A stretch of DNA of 38,447 bases from assembly GCA_002409145.1 (NCBI GenBank), contig DHUL01000018.1:71413-109859 (forward strand). The letters are read 5' to 3'. The position numbers and the translations under genes are program-made. This document shows, piece by piece, positions 23,838 to 32,255 of the stretch (position 1 is its first letter; each line of letters begins with the position of its first letter). The DNA is from Bacteroidales bacterium UBA5235. Its GTDB lineage: Bacteria; Bacteroidota; Bacteroidia; Bacteroidales; VadinHA17. The notes under the pieces are model-generated. The model ran no database searches. It saw nothing but the letters and a program-made list of their open reading frames with translations, and was not told where the DNA came from.

Positions 23838-25304
23838 CTATTCACCAACAATCTTGATGTATTTGCCTGCAGGCACCTGTTCATTAAGCTCCATGTTGTT
23901 GAGGAGAGAAAGCTCTTCCATCATTGCCTGGGGCATGTTGAAATAGCTCAGTGTGCTGGCAAGGGTTCCCGCACGAGGGGCTTTTCTTATATATAACCTT
24001 TTTGGCTTTACATTGATCCTTGACTGGTCAGTAAGCTGTGCGAAGGTCTTCATTGATGCTTCCATGGCAGGGGCATAGCTTGCGAAGTCAGCTTCAGTGG
24101 AGACACCGTGGAAGACATAAATCATTGATCCGTACTGAAAGAAATAGGAGATGACGGCATTGGCGCCTGTGGTTCCTGTAGACTGGTCCTGAACCTGCTG
24201 TTTTGAAAGAGTGACCATTGCCTGCAGACCGTTAACTGTTTTTTTTTCGGAGCGCTGCAGCTGAAGGCCGTACTGTGCCAGAGTTGTGTCAACAGCTGAC
24301 TGAAGGGTCTTCTGGTTGGCGAGGGTGAAGAGCATCAGAGCCTTGCCGTCAGAAGGCTGAATGGTTACCTGGGTAGGTGCATTTGTCAACTGCCATCCGA
24401 GAGGGTACGAGAATTTGAACCTGAGCTCAGGGTGATAGAAGGTATTGTCCATGGTGTAACCCTGTTTCGGATCCTCGCCGTAGATCATCCCGTCAATCAT
24501 CTGCAGGTATGAGTCGGCGTTAACCTTGTAAGCCGGAAACTTCAAGCTGTCCTGCCAGGCCTTTGCGTTCCTGAGCACTGCATTGTAGCGGTCACCCGGA
24601 TCAGGGTGGGTGGAGAGGAATGTGGGGACTCCCCCTTCGGATTGAGCGAGGTTCATTCTTATCAGCACCTTGTAAAAATCGGCCATCTTGGTGCCGTCAT
24701 ATGCCATCTTGGTGGAATATTCGGATCCCAGGGCGTCAGCCTCCCGTTCATCCTCGCGGCTGAAGCTGAGGAACAGCAGTTCAAGTCCCTGCATTGCCTG
24801 CTCGGCATAGTTGGCGAACTTCGGGGAAGCTATCATTCCGCCTATCAGAAGAAGCGTACCCAGCTGCTGCTTGGTCTGCTGGCTGACGGAGTGACGGGCG
24901 GCTATATGCCCCATCTCATGACCGAGAACGCCAATGAATTCAGCTTCGTTATTGAGATTTGCCATTATTCCCCTGGTAAGATAGATATAACCTCCCGGGA
25001 CAGCAAAGGCGTTTACCACAGGTGAGTCAACCACCTTGACATGATATTCCAGGTTCGGCCGGTGTGACAGTTTGCCCATCTCGGTTCCTTTGGCCTGGAC
25101 CCATGACTGAAGAGCCGGGTTATTGTATTCACCGAAACTGGCGAGTACCTGCGGGTCATATGATAATCCCAGTTGAACCTCCTGTGCTTCTGACATAAGC
25201 ATGATCTGCTTCCTCCCGGTTACCGGGTTGACAGCGCAGGATATCACCGTAACCAATGCTGCGGTAATTAGCGCTGCATAGATAAGTGTTCTTCTTTTCT
25301 TCAT
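23838..25304 (-). CDS. M48-family metallopeptidase lipoprotein
   Basis: A periplasmic zinc protease of the BepA/YfgC-like M48 group. The start at 25304 (MKKRRTLIYAALITAALVTVISC) gives a lipoprotein signal with Cys23; the frame upstream runs over the promoter. The zinc site HEMGH holds H129, E130, H133, with the third ligand in SREDEREADALG near residue 190. NAFAVPGGYIYLTRG is a family hallmark. The C-terminal 200 residues carry an additional domain (RSEKKTVNGLQAMVT, then FHGVSTEADF) and end with a short IRKAP...YIKIVGE segment resembling a LysM-like region. First gene of an operon with hflK and hflC, so it probably works with them in envelope protein quality control. Length 488. Confidence 0.9.
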   Translation of the reverse strand: MKKRRTLIYAALITAALVTVISCAVNPVTGRKQIMLMSEAQEVQLGLSYDPQVLASFGEYNNPALQSWVQAKGTEMGKLSHRPNLEYHVKVVDSPVVNAFAVPGGYIYLTRGIMANLNNEAEFIGVLGHEMGHIAARHSVSQQTKQQLGTLLLIGGMIASPKFANYAEQAMQGLELLFLSFSREDEREADALGSEYSTKMAYDGTKMADFYKVLIRMNLAQSEGGVPTFLSTHPDPGDRYNAVLRNAKAWQDSLKFPAYKVNADSYLQMIDGMIYGEDPKQGYTMDNTFYHPELRFKFSYPLGWQLTNAPTQVTIQPSDGKALMLFTLANQKTLQSAVDTTLAQYGLQLQRSEKKTVNGLQAMVTLSKQQVQDQSTGTTGANAVISYFFQYGSMIYVFHGVSTEADFASYAPAMEASMKTFAQLTDQSRINVKPKRLYIRKAPRAGTLASTLSYFNMPQAMMEELSLLNNMELNEQVPAGKYIKIVGE

Positions 25305-25370
25305 TGTATTATGTAAATGATTTCCTTGTAATTGGTTTAGGTTCTCACCATAAATATGGCGGCTATCTCC

Positions 25371-25400
25371 CAAATTTAGGCATTAATTATTCAAAAACAA
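25371..25400 (-). promoter_or_regulatory. Promoter of the M48-hflK-hflC operon
   Basis: On the minus strand TTG (25398-25400), 19 bases, TAAATTTG (25371-25378): a full Bacteroidota consensus match. The start site would fall near 25365, leaving a leader of about 60 bases. It overlaps the T-tract of the preceding terminator, so one ends where the other begins. This also rules out the upstream Met at 25373 as the start of the protease. Confidence 0.8.
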
Positions 25401-25425
25401 AAGCCGTGCCGGAGGGGCACGGCTT
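25401..25425 (-). terminator. Terminator of the DUF4382 gene
   Basis: On the minus strand AAGCCGTGCC pairs with GGCACGGCTT, a 10-bp perfect stem with a 5-base loop, followed by TTTTGTTTTT. It stands 32 bases after the DUF4382 stop and directly before the M48 promoter. Confidence 0.85.
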
Positions 25426-25457
25426 AGTTTTAAGCCATATTATACTGTTTCAGCCTG

Positions 25458-26282
25458 TTACTTTTTAGTGAGTTCGAAATTCTGAATTGTTTTATTTCCG
25501 GCAATGATATTTACACCGTCAAAACGGACTGTATCATAACCTTCTTTGGTGGCTGATACTGACCAGGCGCCTGCAGGCACACCCAGGATGGCATAGTAGC
25601 CAAGGGTATCAGTGAATGCAGTGGCAAGAACTGTATCCTGCTCAACCCACACGGATGCCTCACTTATCTTCACTCCGGCGGTGTCAGTGACCATTCCTCT
25701 TAAGGACCCTGCCTTTGCCATATTGGCCGCCCTTATAACAGGCTTGAAGATGAAGCCGTTATTATGTACAGGATTGCCCCTGAGAACGAATGACCTTGAG
25801 AGATCGATGTCAAGCAGCACCTCCTCCAGATTTCCCTCAACGACTTCAAGAGCCGGATGGAGGAAAATCTTTATCCCCGTCTGGCTGCCACTGGGGACCT
25901 TCACACTGTGTATCTCTTCAGAGTCCTTCAACTTAAGTCCTGCCTCGTCTATGTAAAGGCGAACCATGTCATATGTCCCGGCCGGGATATCCATGTCAAG
26001 CAGTGTCTCGGAAACACCATTCCTGAGGTCAATCAGGTCAAGGGTCACGGTATCTTCTGAAAGGGTGATGAAGGGATTGCCATCGCTGATGCCATCACCT
26101 TCTTTTTTCAGCTCGACTTTTGTTATAGTTACGAGAGCTGATTCAATATTACTTATGTCAAACGGGGCGTCAGTCACCTTCAGAATCACTCTTCCGGTAT
26201 CATTCCCATTCCTTATTTCGTTGCATGCTCCTGCGATAAGTATTAATGCCGCAGTTAACAACAGGGTTGCTTTCTTTTTCAT
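25458..26282 (-). CDS. DUF4382 lipoprotein with carboxypeptidase-like repeat domain
   Basis: A 274-residue surface or periplasmic lipoprotein of unknown function. The signal MKKKATLLLTAALILIAGAC ends at Cys20. Residues about 30-180 are a DUF4382 domain, with the typical TGRVILKVTDAPFDISNIESALVTITKVEL opening split across strands and DLIDLRNGVSETLLDMDIPAGTYDMVRLYI later. Residues about 190-272 are a carboxypeptidase regulatory-like fold (GSLRGMVTDTAGVKI, TFTDTLGYYAILGVPAG, SATKEGYDTVRFDGV). No catalytic residues are evident. Alone between two terminators or gene boundaries; its promoter is a weak match (TACTTTCG at about 26300). Confidence 0.85.
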   Translation of the reverse strand: MKKKATLLLTAALILIAGACNEIRNGNDTGRVILKVTDAPFDISNIESALVTITKVELKKEGDGISDGNPFITLSEDTVTLDLIDLRNGVSETLLDMDIPAGTYDMVRLYIDEAGLKLKDSEEIHSVKVPSGSQTGIKIFLHPALEVVEGNLEEVLLDIDLSRSFVLRGNPVHNNGFIFKPVIRAANMAKAGSLRGMVTDTAGVKISEASVWVEQDTVLATAFTDTLGYYAILGVPAGAWSVSATKEGYDTVRFDGVNIIAGNKTIQNFELTKK

Positions 26283-26353
26283 CTTGCTTCTGTTTTTACG
26301 TTTTGCACTATACGTGCGAAAGTAGGATGTGCCGGATGAAGAAATGATGAAAT

Positions 26354-28477
26354 TCAGATTTTAAAAATCCGGCCGCGTATGAACCGCCTGCGCCGCGACT
26401 CCTTATGGTAGTCAATATTGTTATCCTTGAAGATATCGATCAGCCTGTCGAAGAAGCTCTTATCCCTGAAATCGGGGCAGTCAAGCGCCATCTCCAGTTC
26501 GGGAGGCAGGGGAGCGAAGGGGGTATTGATCAGACTCATTATCTCTTTATTCTTTTCCACTTTTTTGAGGGTCATCGCCACAAGCGGCAGAGCCAGGGCA
26601 CTGCCCGAACCGTATGATCCGTTGTTGAAGTGGATAGATGGTGTGGATGCTCCCACTCGGCTTACAATAACCAGTCCCGGGTTGAAAGCTGCAAACCAGG
26701 CGTCGGCATAGTTCTGCGAGGTACCTGTTTTGCCGGCAAGGGGTATCTTCACACCGTAAACGCTGTGAACAGAGGCCCCTGTTCCTTCCCTGATGGCCTT
26801 TTCAAGCATTGCTGCCATGAGTGTGGCAGAACGTTCGGAAAGAACTCTGTTCCATCCCTGTTGAGGTGTGTACTGCCATAATATCCTGCCGTCAGGTGCC
26901 TTCACCGACTCAATAAGGTATGGCGTGACCATCATGCCTCCATTGGCGAATGAAGCATATGCCCTGGTAACTTCCAGTATGCTGGCTTCCGCAGTACCCA
27001 TGGCAAGCGAAGGCATATTAACCAGAGGAAAAGTGAAGCCCATATCCTGCCAGAGTCTGTCAACCTTGTCGAACCCGATCATAAGGAAGAGGCTGAAAGT
27101 GGGTATGTTCATGCTCTGTGCCAGTGCGCCTGCAAGAGAGTACTTGCCGCCGTAGGAGTGGTTATAGTTTTCAGGGCTCCAGTCGTTGAATCCTGACAGG
27201 GTCACGGAGTCGTTGTCGAGATACCTGCACGGTTCCACCCCGTCTTCAAGTGCAGCTGCATATATGAATGGCTTGAAGACTGAAGCCATCTGTCTTCTGG
27301 CAAGCACCTGGTCATAGGGCTGAGTTTTAAAATCAATTCCCCCGGTCCAGGCCATAACAGCTCCTGTAGCAGGGTCCATGGCCAGGAGGCCTGCATGAAG
27401 TGTTGTCATCATTTTCTTCAGGCTGTCAGGTATCTCTTTCAGGGCTCTGCGCCCGGAGGATGTGCTATACTGATCATCGAGCCTCTTCTGCATTCTGGGC
27501 ATATGGGTGTTGAATGCTTCGCCGGCAGCCTGCTGCAGAGGCAGCCTCAGGGTAGTGGTGATGACCAGGCCGTCACGCTCGATGTCCCAGTCTTTCCCGC
27601 GGAAAGCCGATATCTCTTCCAATATCTGCTCCGCCTCCATCCTTACCCTGACCATGAAGTAATCGGCCGGCCCGGAAAGATCTGCCTTGCTGTAGTCGAG
27701 CTTTAACGGAAGTGCGCTGAGTGAATCGGCAACCCTGCCCGCCAGGTAACCATATTTCTCCATCTGCCCCAGCACCACATTACGCCTTCTGACGGCATTG
27801 TGAGGATAGAGACGCGGATTGAACGCGGTATTGGCCTTGAGCATGCCTGTGAGCAGGGCCGCCTCCTCAACCTTCAGTTCAGCCGTTTTTTTGCTGAAAT
27901 AGCGTTGAGAAGCAGCCTCAATTCCGTAAATGTTCTCGCCGAACGAGACAGTGTTCAGGTAAAGGTTAAGTATCTCATCCTTGGTGAAGACCTTTTCAAT
28001 TCGCCTTGCCAGGATAACCTCCCTGGTCTTGTTCAGGATAACGGAAAACATCCGGTAATCCTTCCGGCCGTACATATTTTTCGCCAGTTGCTGGGTTATG
28101 GTACTCCCTCCGCCGGCACTGCGGTCACTGAAAAGGATGGTCTTGAAAACCACCCTGATGAGACTCCTTGAGTCTACCCCGGAATGCTCATAGAATCTTG
28201 CATCCTCGGTAGCCACCAGCGCGTTGATCAGGTGAGGAGGCATCTGGTCAAAGGGGATGACGATCCGGTTCTCTGAAAAAAACCTGCCAAGGGTCTCTCC
28301 TTCATGCGAGAGCACCACCGAAGCCGTGGCATTCCGGAAACTGCTGAGCTCCTTCTTCCCGGGCAACCGGCCAAAGATCCCGGCCTGGACCGAACTGATG
28401 AAAAACACCGGGAGGAAAATAATCACCCCAAGCGCAACAACAGATATTTGCCATCCTCTTTTCATCATCTGGCCCAA
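26354..28477 (-). CDS. Class A penicillin-binding protein (transglycosylase/transpeptidase)
   Basis: Bifunctional peptidoglycan synthase of the PBP1 type. The N-terminus has a single membrane anchor (ISVVALGVIIFLPVFFISSV). The glycosyltransferase 51 domain contains the catalytic E91 in VATEDARFYEHSGVD and the GGGSTITQQLAKNMYG motif; its second Glu-bearing EIYLN equivalent is ILNLYLNTVSFG. The transpeptidase domain shows SxxK S399-VF-K402 (ASVFKPF), SxN S455-M-N457 and KTGTS at K583. The 707 residues end in a basic tail (SRRRRFIRGRIFKI), which is unusual and probably cytoplasmic or cell-wall facing. I do not assign PBP1A versus 1C. Divergent from the acylphosphatase gene. Confidence 0.92.
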   Translation of the reverse strand: MGQMMKRGWQISVVALGVIIFLPVFFISSVQAGIFGRLPGKKELSSFRNATASVVLSHEGETLGRFFSENRIVIPFDQMPPHLINALVATEDARFYEHSGVDSRSLIRVVFKTILFSDRSAGGGSTITQQLAKNMYGRKDYRMFSVILNKTREVILARRIEKVFTKDEILNLYLNTVSFGENIYGIEAASQRYFSKKTAELKVEEAALLTGMLKANTAFNPRLYPHNAVRRRNVVLGQMEKYGYLAGRVADSLSALPLKLDYSKADLSGPADYFMVRVRMEAEQILEEISAFRGKDWDIERDGLVITTTLRLPLQQAAGEAFNTHMPRMQKRLDDQYSTSSGRRALKEIPDSLKKMMTTLHAGLLAMDPATGAVMAWTGGIDFKTQPYDQVLARRQMASVFKPFIYAAALEDGVEPCRYLDNDSVTLSGFNDWSPENYNHSYGGKYSLAGALAQSMNIPTFSLFLMIGFDKVDRLWQDMGFTFPLVNMPSLAMGTAEASILEVTRAYASFANGGMMVTPYLIESVKAPDGRILWQYTPQQGWNRVLSERSATLMAAMLEKAIREGTGASVHSVYGVKIPLAGKTGTSQNYADAWFAAFNPGLVIVSRVGASTPSIHFNNGSYGSGSALALPLVAMTLKKVEKNKEIMSLINTPFAPLPPELEMALDCPDFRDKSFFDRLIDIFKDNNIDYHKESRRRRFIRGRIFKI

Positions 28478-28582
28478 ACTCCTTTTAATTAATGATTCAT
28501 TTCAAAAATTGTAAATTTAATGTAAATTGTAGGTAAAAACAGAAATATGGTTCATTCGCTTCATGACAAACTCCGGTGAAGC

Positions 28583-28861
28583 ATGGGATTGAAGGTTCAT
28601 TACAGGATACATGTCACCGGCATTGTGCAGGGGGTGGGTTTCCGTTGGAGCACTGCCCGTGAGGCATGGAGACGTGGAATCACCGGTTATGTAAAGAACA
28701 TGGCTGATGGCAGCGTGTTAATCGAGGCTGAAGGAGACAGGGACCAAATGGAAGAGTTTGCAGCATGGTGCAGAAGGGGTCCCGGAACAGGATTAGTTGA
28801 CAATGCCGAGGTGACCGAAGGGCCTCCGGCAGGCTTCAGGGAGTTCAGAATTGATCACTGA
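28583..28861 (+). CDS. acyP: Acylphosphatase
   Basis: Hydrolyses acyl phosphates such as carbamoyl- and 1,3-bisphosphoglycerate; small cytoplasmic alpha/beta sandwich. In 92 residues the active-site loop GIVQGVGFRW (residues 13-22) supplies R21, and N39 in GYVKNM is the second catalytic residue; DGSVLIEAEGD matches the following strand and VTEGPPAGFREFRI the last strand. Length is canonical. Start ATG at 28583. It is alone on this strand until 29234, and there is a gap of 105 bases to the divergent penicillin-binding protein, in which no exact -7 box is visible. Confidence 0.95.
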   Translation: MGLKVHYRIHVTGIVQGVGFRWSTAREAWRRGITGYVKNMADGSVLIEAEGDRDQMEEFAAWCRRGPGTGLVDNAEVTEGPPAGFREFRIDH

Positions 28862-29233
28862 AGCAAATTTTACTTGGTTATCTGGCAGGTTTTTATTGAA
28901 TTGCCCCGGGTCAGAGTAATGACAGGCAGTTCCGCTCCCGAAGCCGCGGTTGAGGTAAAAACCGGGCTCAAAATGGCAGACAAATGCGTAAAACTATTTG
29001 ATAAAGAAAGAAATAAGTCATAATTAACATATTGACAAGCTGACAGGTAAGTATAAGCTTATTTCTGATTATCCCCTGTTTGGTTCCGTTGGTCAAAGGG
29101 TGGGGTTCGAACATCAAAATAGTTTGGATCGTATGGTGAAGAGTGAATATCTTCGGTGTGAAATCCTGCAAAAAGGACTCTGTCGAAACTTAATGGCACA
29201 AGAATTGTTTGAGAAAAGGCATCTGAAGTAAAA
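28862..29233. other. 372-base gap with a short upstream ORF
   Basis: No gene recognised. A 32-codon ORF at 29133-29231 (MVKSEYLRCEILQKG, then LCRNLMAQELFEKRHLK) ends two bases before the ATG of the next gene and could be a translated leader, but it has no amino-acid-specific bias and no terminator after it. The GGGGTTCGAAC stretch near 29103 is not part of a tRNA: no paired stem flanks it. Confidence 0.35.
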
Positions 29234-29860
29234 ATGGATAAGGGAACCATCGGGTTAAATAAGGAAACAATCAGGGATCAGGCCGTGGTAAGGATGAGTC
29301 CGCGAAAGCTGTCGCTCAGGGACAGCGGGCTGACACATCTGTTCAACGAGCTTGATATTGAAGTTCGTCAGGCCCTGATTGACTACCTCGACCGCATGGG
29401 CCTGGTGAAGGAATCAGGTATGCTTGTCATTCCTGCATCGCGTCACTATTTCTACGATGCCGAAGATATGAAGGGAATCAGGACCGTCATCACCCTCAGG
29501 CAGCTTAACTATATCAGGGAGGTACGTAACTTCCTGAAGCAGATAACGGGTCTCCTTCCTCCAAAAAGTAATTTTATCGGGTGTTTTATTGACAACAGGG
29601 CACAGGGTACAGCTTCTGAAAAAAACAGCAATTCTTCCGGGCCGGTATCTGACAAGACCGAAGCCTATGAGAACGGAATCGAGTCAAGGATTCCTTTTAT
29701 AAACAGGATGTACAGCATCATTGACTTCAGGACCAACAGGTACCTGACCAGGAGGGCTGTGACTAACCTGCTGAAGGAGTCAGGCCTTGAGCTGGTGGGT
29801 ATGACTGATATAAACGGGTTTACTTATTTCCACGCGCGCAAAAACAATCCGGCTGCCTAG
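29234..29860 (+). CDS. Uncharacterised cytoplasmic protein, 208 residues
   Basis: I do not recognise a named family. The sequence has no signal peptide and looks globular. Readable blocks are ELDIEVRQALIDYLDRMGLV, IPASRHYFYDAEDMKGIRTV, FLKQITGLLPPKSNFIGCFID, a low-complexity Ser/Asn segment around residues 117-136, and a C-terminal SRIPFINRMYSIIDFRTNRY, LTRRAVTNLLKESGLELVGM, TDINGFTYFHARK. The last block resembles the C-terminal strand-helix tail of methyltransferase-like proteins, but there is no SAM-binding motif. Downstream of a gap with a short upstream ORF. A Bacteroidota-specific conserved family is my best guess. Confidence 0.65.
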   Translation: MDKGTIGLNKETIRDQAVVRMSPRKLSLRDSGLTHLFNELDIEVRQALIDYLDRMGLVKESGMLVIPASRHYFYDAEDMKGIRTVITLRQLNYIREVRNFLKQITGLLPPKSNFIGCFIDNRAQGTASEKNSNSSGPVSDKTEAYENGIESRIPFINRMYSIIDFRTNRYLTRRAVTNLLKESGLELVGMTDINGFTYFHARKNNPAA

Positions 29861-30005
29861 AGGTCCGGGCATCTGCACTGCAACAAACCGCTGAAATTTA
29901 CTGCAGGGTGATGGTCTCCATCAGCCAGCCGTCTATTTTGTAATACAGACCTTCTGATGCAGTGCATACAATACCAAAGTAAAAAAGTTCAGGATAAATT
30001 TCTGG

Positions 30006-31388
30006 TCAAACCGTAATAAAAGGTTCGGCAGGAAATGTGAGCCTGATAGTGGTTCCCTCACCCTGGCGTGATGTGACGGTTATCTTTCCGTTGTGGATGT
30101 CAATAATCTTGCTGGCCAGGGAGAGGCCTATCCCATGGCCCCTTACCGATGCAGTGGATTTGCTGCGGTAGAAGGATTCAAAAATACGCTCAATTTCATC
30201 CTCAGCGATGCCGGGACCTTTATCGGTGAAGCTTACAATTATGTTATGAGTGTCATGCGAAAGAAGGATCCTTACAGACCTGTCGGGGGAATACTTGCAA
30301 CCGTTGTCCATGATGTTGGTTACTGCTGAGAGCAGCAGCTGCTCATCACCTCTCATGGTAAGGTTTTCAATGTCTGAGATGTTCTCGTCGAGGGCAACTG
30401 TTACCGTATATTCCTTTTCGTGTTTCAGCAGTTCCTCGCGTGCCTGCCACAGTATCTCATCGATTCTGACCTCCCTGAAACCTGCCCTGGCTCCTTCGGA
30501 GCTGGCGTGGGCCATAAGCAGAAGCCGGTCAAGCAGTCGGTTCAGCTTGCTGATATCCTCCAGCACGGCAGCAGTCGACTCCCTGTATTCTTTATCCGTA
30601 CGGTCCTTCATCAGCAACACTTCAAGCTGTCCCCTGATGGCTGTCAGCGGTGTCCGCAGTTCATGCGAGGCGTTTGAAATGAAATCCTTCTGTACCTCAA
30701 AGGCTGTTTCCAGCCTTTCAAGCATGCGGTTAAAGGTGTGCGCCAGGTGAGCCATTTCATCCTTTCCATTGCCCTCATCAACCCTCAGGTCCAGGCTGGC
30801 AATGGAGATCTCTTCCACGCGGTCAACCACTTTGGATATCGGAGAGAGTGCCCGTGCCGCGAAAAACCATCCTGCAGGGTAAAACAGCAAAAGGAAAATA
30901 CCTGTAAGAAGTACCAGTATCGCCCTCAGGTTCTTCATTTTGTCAAAACCGTATATGTCACGGGCCGCACTGAGAACCACAAAACGATTAAACTCCTCCG
31001 GGAAGAGAATTCCCATCAGTTCATACCTGCCGCTTTTCGTCTTTATCTGTCCTGAGGTCCTAATCCTCGTCAGCAGATCGTCGTCATAAAGAATAACATT
31101 CCTGGTATCAGTGGAGTAAACAATTTCATTCTTGTAGTTGAAGATTATGATCTTCTCATCGGGCAGTGATACCGGATTATCCTCTTCGATCTTATTCAGG
31201 AGGTCGGTATCAATCTCATCAACTTCAATCAGCAGCCTGGCTGTGCTGATAGCCCTGCTCTCAAGCCGCTGATAGAAATCGTCACGACGGTAGGTAGCCG
31301 ACAATATATAGACTGCCAGCGAGAAGAGCAGCAATATGACGCTGGCCATCAGAAAAAACTGAAGGGTAAGTTTCTGCCGTATCTTCAT
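30006..31388 (-). CDS. Membrane sensor histidine kinase
   Basis: Sensor of a two-component system. The 460-residue protein has TM1 at about 8-31, a periplasmic sensor loop of about 120 residues, TM2 at about 155-177, a HAMP linker (ARALSPISKVVDRVEEIS), the dimerisation/phosphoacceptor box SNASHELRTPL with H242, and a HATPase domain with N (NIMDNGCKYS), DKGPGIAEDE, FxSFYRS and GHGIGLSLA. Start ATG at 31388 directly follows the response-regulator stop codon (TAG at 31389-31391), so the pair is co-transcribed and coupled. The domain set resembles CusS-like metal or envelope-stress kinases; the signal cannot be read. Behind it is a 145-base gap with nothing notable. Confidence 0.92.
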   Translation of the reverse strand: MKIRQKLTLQFFLMASVILLLFSLAVYILSATYRRDDFYQRLESRAISTARLLIEVDEIDTDLLNKIEEDNPVSLPDEKIIIFNYKNEIVYSTDTRNVILYDDDLLTRIRTSGQIKTKSGRYELMGILFPEEFNRFVVLSAARDIYGFDKMKNLRAILVLLTGIFLLLFYPAGWFFAARALSPISKVVDRVEEISIASLDLRVDEGNGKDEMAHLAHTFNRMLERLETAFEVQKDFISNASHELRTPLTAIRGQLEVLLMKDRTDKEYRESTAAVLEDISKLNRLLDRLLLMAHASSEGARAGFREVRIDEILWQAREELLKHEKEYTVTVALDENISDIENLTMRGDEQLLLSAVTNIMDNGCKYSPDRSVRILLSHDTHNIIVSFTDKGPGIAEDEIERIFESFYRSKSTASVRGHGIGLSLASKIIDIHNGKITVTSRQGEGTTIRLTFPAEPFITV

Positions 31389-32066
31389 CTATGTGTCTGT
31401 GAAAATGTATCCGAGACCTATCCGGGTGTGGATGAGCTTCGGCTCGAAGCCCTTGTCTATCTTCTTCCTCAGGATGTTCACATAGACCTCCACGATATTC
31501 GTTCCGGTGTCATAGGTTATATCCCATACCTTCTCTGATATTTCAACCCTTGAGAGGACTCTTCCGCTGTTGCGCATGAAGTATTCAAGCAGGGCGAATT
31601 CCTTGGCTGTAAGCTCAATGACTTTATCTCCGCGGATTGCCACCTTTCTCATGAGATCCAGCTCAAGGTCAGCCAGTCGGAGTGACTCCGGCTGGTGGGT
31701 GGCAGCTCTGCTTCTCTTGAGCAGCGATTTGATACGTGCCAGGAGCTCCGGGAAATCGAATGGCTTTACGAGGTAATCATCTGCCCCGGCGTCAAAGCCC
31801 CTGACCTTGTCGACAGTGGTGCTGAGCGCCGTCAGCATCAGGACGGGAAGGTCAGGCCGGACCGCCTTGACTGACCGGCAGACGTCAATACCGCTTTTGC
31901 CAGGGATAATAAGGTCAAGGATGACAAGGCCAACCTCCTCTTTCAGCGCAGCCTCCTCTCCTGAGAGCCCGTCGTATGCCACAACCGTTTCATACTCTTT
32001 CTCCTCGAGGCCTTCCTTTATGAACGAAGCCACCCTGGGTTCGTCTTCAACTATGAGTATCTTCAT
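31389..32066 (-). CDS. OmpR/PhoB-type response regulator
   Basis: DNA-binding partner of the kinase encoded immediately downstream. The start at 32066 (MKILIVEDEP) is preferred; the frame remains open 37 codons further but that part crosses the promoter. The 225 residues have a receiver domain with the acidic pocket E7, D8, phosphoacceptor D51 (LVILDLIIPG), T79 in LTA and K101 in YLVKPFDF, and a winged-helix output domain from about 128 (ADLELDL, ELTAKEFALLEYFMRNSGRV, VEVYVNILRKKI, IHTRIGLGYIFTD). Its promoter is on the minus strand at 32133-32140. Divergent from an AEC-family permease, which is an obvious candidate target, though this is not shown. Confidence 0.94.
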   Translation of the reverse strand: MKILIVEDEPRVASFIKEGLEEKEYETVVAYDGLSGEEAALKEEVGLVILDLIIPGKSGIDVCRSVKAVRPDLPVLMLTALSTTVDKVRGFDAGADDYLVKPFDFPELLARIKSLLKRSRAATHQPESLRLADLELDLMRKVAIRGDKVIELTAKEFALLEYFMRNSGRVLSRVEISEKVWDITYDTGTNIVEVYVNILRKKIDKGFEPKLIHTRIGLGYIFTDT

Positions 32067-32132
32067 GGGGAACCGGTGATTTTGATCGCTGGCTTTTTCC
32101 GCCTGGCGGTTTATTAATGTAATCCTGCAGTC

Positions 32133-32140
32133 CAAAATTA
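32133..32140 (-). promoter_or_regulatory. -7 box of the two-component operon
   Basis: TAATTTTG on the minus strand matches TAnnTTTG. Transcription would start near 32127, giving a leader of about 60 bases before the response-regulator ATG. Confidence 0.6.
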
Positions 32141-32197
32141 GTAAAACTATTTCAGGGAGAAAGTAAGACGGGGACACTTCCGTTTTATTCCGGGAGT

Positions 32198-32205
32198 TAT
32201 CTTTG
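32198..32205 (+). promoter_or_regulatory. -7 box of the AEC transporter gene
   Basis: TATCTTTG matches TAnnTTTG, 50 bases before the ATG. A 7-bp hairpin with one G-U pair (GCGGTGG with CCGCCGC, about 32205-32230) lies in the presumed 5' untranslated region. Confidence 0.55.
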
Positions 32206-32255
32206 CGGTGGTTTTTTGCACTCCGCCGCTTAAAGTAACATCATAAAGGATCTTA

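Noticed and set aside
29095..29120. GGTTCGAAC resembling a tRNA T-loop
   Set aside because: No 5-bp stem flanks it and no acceptor or anticodon arms are found nearby.
30250..30750. 166-codon plus-strand frame
   Set aside because: Serine-rich antisense shadow of the histidine kinase gene, no domain recognised.
32067..32177. 37-codon N-terminal extension of the response regulator
   Set aside because: It crosses the promoter -7 box at 32133-32140; the receiver domain begins right at 32066.
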